24,260 nucleotides of DNA from Actinomycetes bacterium. GTDB taxonomy: Bacteria; Actinomycetota; Actinomycetes; S36-B12; GCA-2699445. Location: NCBI GenBank assembly GCA_022600255.1, contig JAHZKU010000253.1, positions 1 to 24,260 on the forward strand. Direction: 5' to 3'. The position numbers and the translations under genes were made by a program. The stretch's first letter is position 1; every line of letters begins with the position of its first letter. The notes below the pieces were generated by a model, which saw nothing but the letters and a program-made list of their open reading frames with translations, did not search any database and was not told the DNA's origin. This document shows, piece after piece, positions 22,880 through 24,260 of the stretch.

Positions 22880-23710
22880 CTAGGACTGCTGGCTAGCCAC
22901 CCACTTCTCGGCCTCCTGTGCACCTACCTGCACCAGTTTCGCGTGTTGCACCAGCCATTCGGAGACTCCCTCGCTGGTGCCACTGTTGTATCCGCGTAGG
23001 GCATTCACGTACTTGGTGCGTCCCATCATGCGCATGGCCGCCTCGGGAATGGTCCACCCGTCTGGGTCTAACCCGCGATCCCGCAGGATGCAACGCGTGA
23101 GCGAGCGAGCAACAATCCCCGAACCGCGCTCAAAAGGTTGCATGGCCGCGACCTCGGCGTGACCGATACCCGCAACAACAATGGCGGGTGCCTGCGTAGG
23201 TGTCGTCAGGAGATCCATCAAACCTGCGAGGCGCTGAGGGATCTCTGGTGCCGCGACCGCCGTACCAAGCTTCAACGGATCAACGGGCTCGGCGAGCCGG
23301 GGCCGACCCGCACCAGCGGATTGCAGATCGGTGTCCTCATCAATCCCGACCACGGTGGCATGCAGCCGAGCAAGAACCTGCATTGGGGCCGTCCCGATCA
23401 GCCCCGACACCTTGGGAATCTCGATATACATCGCCAACGTGCGGGCCGCCACCCGGCTCATCGGAGAATCGTCCACCGAACCGGTACGTAACTGCGGCAA
23501 GAGCACTTCCGCGCCCTCAAAGGCCGCGCTGCACCAAGCCCCCGCCAGGGTGGACTCCCGAGCGAGTTCGTTAGACATTGAGCGGGCTCCCCGGTTCCAC
23601 AACAGAGCATCCACCGCGGACCGAGCCTGTTCGCTGGCCTCGGCCACATTGGGAAGTGCTGCGAGAGTCGCCAGCGGGTCAGTCGCCATACCAAGACCGT
23701 ACGCGCTCAT
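22880..23710 (-). CDS. Fic-fold protein with degenerate catalytic motif
   Basis: 276 residues. Active Fic proteins transfer AMP (or related groups) through the motif HPFxxGNGRxxR. Here the matching stretch is MQPFERGSGIVAR (190-202): His is Gln191, GNGR is GSGI. The upstream helix AGIGHAEVAAM and following SLTRCILRDRGLDP fit the fold. An N-terminal SAAFEG (61-66) matches the autoinhibitory [ST]xxxE[GN] motif of class II Fic proteins. So the inhibitory helix is kept while the catalytic His is lost. Frame and length are intact, so it is not an ordinary pseudogene. Similar Fic-like proteins, sometimes annotated 'oxidoreductase', stand beside acs in other actinobacteria, from memory. The ATG 23710 lacks a good SD; ATG 23689 is an alternative. 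Confidence 0.78.
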   Translation of the reverse strand: MSAYGLGMATDPLATLAALPNVAEASEQARSAVDALLWNRGARSMSNELARESTLAGAWCSAAFEGAEVLLPQLRTGSVDDSPMSRVAARTLAMYIEIPKVSGLIGTAPMQVLARLHATVVGIDEDTDLQSAGAGRPRLAEPVDPLKLGTAVAAPEIPQRLAGLMDLLTTPTQAPAIVVAGIGHAEVAAMQPFERGSGIVARSLTRCILRDRGLDPDGWTIPEAAMRMMGRTKYVNALRGYNSGTSEGVSEWLVQHAKLVQVGAQEAEKWVASQQS

Positions 23711-23820
23711 CTATTCGCCGCTCAAACGCACAGTACGGCGGACACGTTAGAGTCGTGCCTAGTTGCCGGAACTCGGATCGGGGCTGCGCTCGGATCCATC
23801 TCGCTGAGAGGAACTGCGCC
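23711..23820. promoter_or_regulatory. Divergent promoter gap of the Fic-like gene and acs
   Basis: 110 bp. CTCGGATC occurs twice (23772-23779 and 23789-23796), 17 bases apart, shortly before the acs SD (GAGAGGA, eight bases before GTG 23821). The pair could be an operator for acs. No strong promoter hexamers are seen. Confidence 0.35.
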
Positions 23821-24260
23821 GTGAGCGATGAAGCGTTGGAAAACCTGCTGATTGAAAACCGCACCTTTCCCCCAAGCGAGGCTTTTGCCGCGCAGGCGAA
23901 TGTGAAAGAGGACGCTTACGGCCAAGCCCGCTCGAATCGACTGGATTTCTGGGCCGAACAAGCCCGGCGTCTGGACTGGGCCCGCGATTGGGACGAGGTC
24001 TTGGACTGGTCAGATGCGCCGTTCGCCAAGTGGTTCACCGGTGGCGCACTGAACGTTGCCTACAACTGCGTGGACCGCCACGTGGCCTCAGGCCACGGTG
24101 GGCGCGTGGCCATCATCTTCGAGGCGGAGTCGGGTGAAATCACTGAAATCACGTACGACGAACTCTTGGAACGGGTTTCCCGCGCGGCGAATGCCATGCT
24201 GGACCTCGGCATCAAGGCTGGCGAACGGGTCGCGATCTACCTCCCCATGATCCCAGAGGC
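23821..24260 (+). CDS. acs: Acetyl-CoA synthetase, 5' part only
   Basis: 146 residues are visible before the window ends. The enzyme activates acetate with ATP and CoA. The N-terminal signature is clear: FPPSEAFAAQANV, RLDFWAEQARRLDW, FAKWFTGGALNVAYNCVDRH, then ITYDELLERVSRAANAMLDL and GERVAIYLPMIPEA. This is the start of an AMP-forming acetyl-CoA synthetase (usual length about 650). The GTG at 23821 has GAGAGGA at eight bases. Gene order helicase-Tad-Fic-like-acs is also found in Streptomyces, as I recall. Confidence 0.94.
   Translation, partial: MSDEALENLLIENRTFPPSEAFAAQANVKEDAYGQARSNRLDFWAEQARRLDWARDWDEVLDWSDAPFAKWFTGGALNVAYNCVDRHVASGHGGRVAIIFEAESGEITEITYDELLERVSRAANAMLDLGIKAGERVAIYLPMIPE

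Overview
The window is a piece of an actinobacterial chromosome of moderate to high GC. Evidence includes GTG starts with good Shine-Dalgarno (SD) sites, an Ala/Lys-rich TopA tail, a BldG/anti-sigma pair, and the actinobacterial 'helicase/secretion neighbourhood' (a DEAH helicase facing a Tad-type pilus cluster). As I recall it, the order (S33 exported hydrolase, holB, tmk, topA, hppA, anti-sigma, bldG, helicase, Tad genes, Fic-like protein, acs) matches the Streptomyces bldG region closely, and the Mycobacterium Rv3644c-Rv3667 region in part. I cannot name the genus.

Left third (1-7.5 kb): a truncated RDD membrane protein with a striking 17 x 9-residue repeat (minus); a lipoprotein peptidase of the TAP family (minus); a two-helix membrane protein of unknown role (plus, probably leaderless); and the tightly overlapped minus-strand run cysK-cysE-tmk-holB. 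The cys pair appears to be inserted into the usual topA-tmk-holB order.

Middle (7.5-14.7 kb): topA, an excellent 21-bp-stem terminator, hppA (proton-pumping pyrophosphatase, K+-independent signature), a 435-bp gene-free leader, then the translationally coupled bldG-like antagonist and anti-sigma factor. The 674-bp gene-free gap before the helicase holds three different short direct-repeat arrays.

Right part (14.7-24.3 kb): an MrfA-type helicase with an Asp/Ala tract (plus) converges on a seven-gene Tad operon (minus): CpaE-like, CpaF ATPase, TadB, TadC, a 59-residue Flp/DUF4244 pilin, TadE and a second TadE-like protein. No prepilin peptidase is seen here. Then come a secreted matrixin-like zinc protease (plus), a Fic-fold protein whose catalytic His is replaced by Gln (minus), and the start of acetyl-CoA synthetase (plus, cut by the window edge).

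I saw no tRNA, rRNA, CRISPR, insertion sequence or phage genes. Most of the window is conserved housekeeping. The best leads are the degenerate Fic protein, the repeat-rich bldG/helicase gap, the RDD repeat protein, the protease beside the pilus operon and a nested inverted repeat at 3.7-3.8 kb.
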